Shown here piece after piece: positions 5,608 to 7,231 of a stretch of 7,231 bases of DNA (position 1 is the first letter of the stretch; each line of letters opens with the position of its first letter). Below the pieces are notes generated by a model that saw only the letters and a list, made by a program, of their open reading frames with translations, searched no databases and had not been told where the DNA came from. Origin of the DNA: JBHJOF01 sp050330055. GTDB lineage: Bacteria > Pseudomonadota > Alphaproteobacteria > Kiloniellales > JAKSDN01. The DNA lies in contig JBHJOF010000258.1 of the NCBI GenBank assembly GCA_050330055.1, positions 1 through 7,231 on the forward strand, given 5' to 3'. The translations under genes were made by a program, and so were the position numbers.

Positions 5608-5615
5608 AAGGGGGG
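5608..5615 (+). promoter_or_regulatory. Ribosome-binding site supporting the cobT GTG start
   Basis: AAGGGGGG lies 8 bases upstream of the GTG at 5624. It supports this non-ATG start, from which the protein has the expected family length. Confidence 0.7.
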
Positions 5616-5623
5616 CCGCCATC

Positions 5624-6652
5624 GTGACCGATCGGGAGTCGATCGCCTCGCTCGACGAGGTCCGCGCCCTGTTGCGCGAGCTGCCGGGGCCGGACCGCGA
5701 GGCCGCTGCGGCGGTGCGCGCCCGCCAGGCGACGCTGACCAAGCCGGCGGGCTCGCTCGGCCGCCTGGAGGAGCTGGCGGAGTGGCTCGCGTCGTGGCAG
5801 GGCCGCCATCCGCCGCGCCTCGAGCGGCCGCACACAGCGGTCTTCGCCGGCAACCACGGCGTCGCGGCGCAGGGCGTCTCGGCCTACCCGGCCGCGGTCA
5901 CGGCGCAGATGGTGCAGAACTTCATAGAGGGCGGGGCCGCGGTGAACCAACTCTGCGGCCTCTTCGAGGCCGAGCTGCGCGTCTACGAGCTGGCGCTCGA
6001 CGAACCGACCGCCGACTTCACCGAGGCCGAGGCGATGAGCGACGAGGACTGCGCCCGCGCCATGGCCTACGGCATGATGGCGGTCGAGCCGGGCTTCGAC
6101 GTCTACTCCCTGGGCGAGATGGGCATCGCCAACACCACCAGCGCGGCGGCGATCTGCCACGCGCTCTACGGCGGCCGCGCCGAGGACTGGACCGGCCGCG
6201 GCACCGGTATCGACGACGCCACGCTGCTGCGCAAGATCGAGGTGGTGTCGCGCGGCGTGGCCCGCCACCGCGGCGCCATGCGCGATCCCTTCGAGGTGCT
6301 GCGCTGCGTCGGCGGGCTCGAGATCGCTGCCATCGCCGGCGCCATCCTGGCGGCGCGTCTGGCGCGCACGCCGGTGCTGCTGGACGGCTTCACCTCGACC
6401 GCCGCCGCTGCCGTGCTGCACGCGGCCGATCCCGCCAGCATCGACCACTGCCTGGTCGGCCACGTCTCGGCCGAAGCGGGTCACCGGCGCCTGTTGGAGC
6501 GCCTCGGCCGCACGGCGCTGCTCGACCTCGACATGCGCCTGGGCGAGGCCTCCGGCGCCACGCTCGCGGTCTTCCTGCTGCAGGCCGCCTGCGCCTGCCA
6601 CGAGGGCATGGCGACCTTCGAGGAGGCCGGTGTCAGCGAGCGCAGCGACTAG
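5624..6652 (+). CDS. cobT: Nicotinate-nucleotide--dimethylbenzimidazole phosphoribosyltransferase
   Basis: The protein is 342 aa and soluble. It transfers the phosphoribosyl group of nicotinate mononucleotide to the lower-ligand base (usually 5,6-dimethylbenzimidazole), giving alpha-ribazole 5'-phosphate. Motifs in order are LTKPAGSLGRLEELA (38-52), FAGNHGVAAQGVSAYP (74-89), TAQMVQNFIEGGAAVNQL (93-110), GEMGIANTTSAAA (164-176), GRGTGIDD (191-198), GGLEIAAIAGA (230-240), LLDGFTSTAAA (252-262), GHVSAEAGHRRLL (279-291) and LGEASGATLA (306-315), ending MATFEEAGVS. From memory, Glu308 aligns with catalytic Glu317 of the Salmonella enzyme and Glu165 with Glu174; both are present. The start is GTG with a good ribosome-binding site. 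It is divergent from cobS and supplies a substrate of CobS. In Pseudomonas denitrificans nomenclature the enzyme is CobU. Confidence 0.97.
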   Translation: MTDRESIASLDEVRALLRELPGPDREAAAAVRARQATLTKPAGSLGRLEELAEWLASWQGRHPPRLERPHTAVFAGNHGVAAQGVSAYPAAVTAQMVQNFIEGGAAVNQLCGLFEAELRVYELALDEPTADFTEAEAMSDEDCARAMAYGMMAVEPGFDVYSLGEMGIANTTSAAAICHALYGGRAEDWTGRGTGIDDATLLRKIEVVSRGVARHRGAMRDPFEVLRCVGGLEIAAIAGAILAARLARTPVLLDGFTSTAAAAVLHAADPASIDHCLVGHVSAEAGHRRLLERLGRTALLDLDMRLGEASGATLAVFLLQAACACHEGMATFEEAGVSERSD

Positions 6653-6690
6653 TGCTGTGGTTTCGACAGTTGGCTCCGAACTCAACACGC

Positions 6691-6721
6691 ATGTCATTGC
6701 CGGGCCTGACCCGGCAATCCA
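6691..6721. repeat. CCGGG-type hairpin repeat, copy 1 (possible cobT terminator)
   Basis: ATTGCCGGG (6696-6704) pairs with CCCGGCAAT (6710-6718), a 9-bp stem with a 5-base loop, 43 bases after the cobT stop. A partial mate (GATGGATGCCCG, 6737-6748) follows, as in copy 2. Confidence 0.75.
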
Positions 6722-6777
6722 TGATGCCACTGCACGATGGATGCCCGAATCGAACTAAGGGGCCGCCGCGCCTTACT

Positions 6778-6815
6778 TTTCCCTTCCCCTTGACGGGGAG
6801 GGTTAGGGAGGGGGG
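6778..6815. repeat. C-rich/G-rich hairpin repeat
   Basis: CTTCCCC (6783-6789) pairs with GGGGAGG (6795-6801), with one G-T wobble and a TTGAC loop, followed by a GGTTAGGGAGGGGGG tail. This matches a common alphaproteobacterial intergenic repeat in style. Confidence 0.55.
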
Positions 6816-6913
6816 CTTCAACAAGGCGGGCAACATAGCTGGCGTCTTGCTCTAAACAGGACAGCAGTGGATCAGGTCCGGGCATGACAACTGAGAAGCA
6901 ACAAAAGAAATTC

Positions 6914-7029
6914 GACACGGATGAACACGGATGAACACAAATGGAGAATGGCATCCCACCAAGCGAGATGCGCGATAGATAGCGCCCTTGCACGGACTTG
7001 GTTTGTTGTTGTTCGTGTTCATCCGTGTC
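6914..7029. repeat. Long inverted repeat with 15-bp perfect arms
   Basis: GACACGGATGAACAC (6914-6928) is exactly complementary to GTGTTCATCCGTGTC (7015-7029), enclosing 86 bases. The left arm continues as a 10-bp tandem repeat ACACGGATGA (6915-6924, 6925-6934, then a decayed unit). It may be a small non-coding mobile unit or a structured RNA. Confidence 0.7.
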
Positions 7030-7040
7030 ATTGGCAAGTT

Positions 7041-7112
7041 TGTCATGGCCGGGCTTGACCCGGCAATCCAGGAGATGTTGCGAACAAACTCTGGATGCCC
7101 GGATCAAGTCCG
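7041..7112. repeat. CCGGG-type hairpin repeat, copy 2, with mate
   Basis: GCCGGG (7048-7053) pairs with CCCGGC (7059-7064) around CTTGA. On a larger scale, 7050-7071 and 7091-7112 form an imperfect inverted repeat with about 18 of 22 positions matching. A short related piece in the opposite orientation (GGATCAGGTCCGGGCATGAC) occurs at 6869-6888. Confidence 0.75.
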
Positions 7113-7156
7113 ATAGGCGCTAAGTTAGGAGCGTCTTGGTGGCAGTTCCTCGATTG

Positions 7157-7231
7157 TCACCCCCGCGAAAGCGGGGGTCCAGGGCAAGCGACGGGGCTCC
7201 CAACCATGGATTCCCGCTTTCGCGGGAATGA
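7157..7231. repeat. Paired REP-like hairpins in opposite orientation
   Basis: ACCCCCGC-GAAA-GCGGGGGT (7159-7178) and ATTCCCGC-TTTC-GCGGGAAT (7210-7229) are two perfect 8-bp stem hairpins. Read on opposite strands they are two variants of one unit, TCA-stem-GAAA-stem-TCCA, joined by about 25 bases, like a BIME. The second unit ends at the window edge, so the array may continue. Confidence 0.85.

Larger units (their letters stand above)
6653..7231. other. Gene-free, repeat-rich region downstream of cobT
   Basis: No frame here looks like protein; the longest (minus strand, 7107-6694) translates into peptides such as LDCRVKPGHD and PLPNPPRQGEG that I recognise as read-through of intergenic repeats. 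The stretch holds at least four kinds of inverted repeat, listed separately. Base composition is visibly less GC-rich than in the genes around 6890-7030. Confidence 0.7.

Noticed and set aside
5434..5623. GCCACTG-like string on the minus strand, reminiscent of a cobalamin riboswitch
   Set aside because: The string GCCACTGGCC occurs, but no B12-box (AGYCAGGAGACCTGCC-like) or the C-rich core is found in the right order on either strand.
5497..6855. Long plus-strand frame overlapping cobT
   Set aside because: Arg/Gly/Ala-rich shadow of cobT in another frame; cobT itself has every family motif.
6694..7107. Minus-strand 137-codon open frame in the repeat region
   Set aside because: Its peptides correspond to translated intergenic repeats, so it is not a gene.

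Overview
The window comes from a high-GC genome. Codon usage strongly favours G/C at third positions. The gene set and the intergenic hairpin repeats point to an alphaproteobacterium, probably of the Rhodospirillales type; that placement is an inference from gene content and repeat style, since no marker gene is present. Six genes are well supported, plus one possible gene fragment at the left edge. No rRNA, tRNA, CRISPR array, transposase or recognisable prophage gene was seen.

Layout, left to right. Positions 1-383 hold a 12-bp tandem repeat, a doubtful gene start running off the left edge on the minus strand, and a candidate promoter. Positions 384-1034 (+) encode a small protein with an IGHNQGPP N-terminal motif and a C-terminal HAD-like domain that has lost most of its catalytic motifs. 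Positions 1084-1725 (-) encode a SCO1/SenC copper protein. Divergent from it, 1885-2841 (+) encodes a full-length but very divergent CobD/CbiB family membrane protein. A pair of inverted hairpin repeats lies between that gene and the convergent SYLF-domain protein gene (2997-3704, -), which carries a Tat-like signal. A composite palindromic repeat (3832-3933) then leads into a two-gene minus-strand operon: a histidine phosphatase of the alpha-ribazole phosphatase type (3930-4613) and cobalamin synthase CobS (4624-5433). Divergent from cobS is cobT (5624-6652, +). The last 580 bases are gene-free and packed with several different families of intergenic inverted repeats.

Four of the genes belong to, or derive from, the late cobalamin pathway. 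CobT activates the lower-ligand base to alpha-ribazole phosphate, CobS joins this to adenosyl-GDP-cobinamide in the membrane, the phosphatase removes the 5' phosphate, and CobD/CbiB family proteins normally attach the aminopropanol arm. The adenosylcobinamide kinase/guanylyltransferase that would complete nucleotide-loop assembly is not in the window, and no cobalamin riboswitch was seen.

The most unusual points are the CobD-like protein, which keeps the family fold but lacks the acidic and Asn residues expected in its core, and the HAD-like protein, whose motifs I, II and IV are all altered. The cobS gene also contains an in-frame 12-bp tandem repeat. No clearly new multi-gene system is visible.
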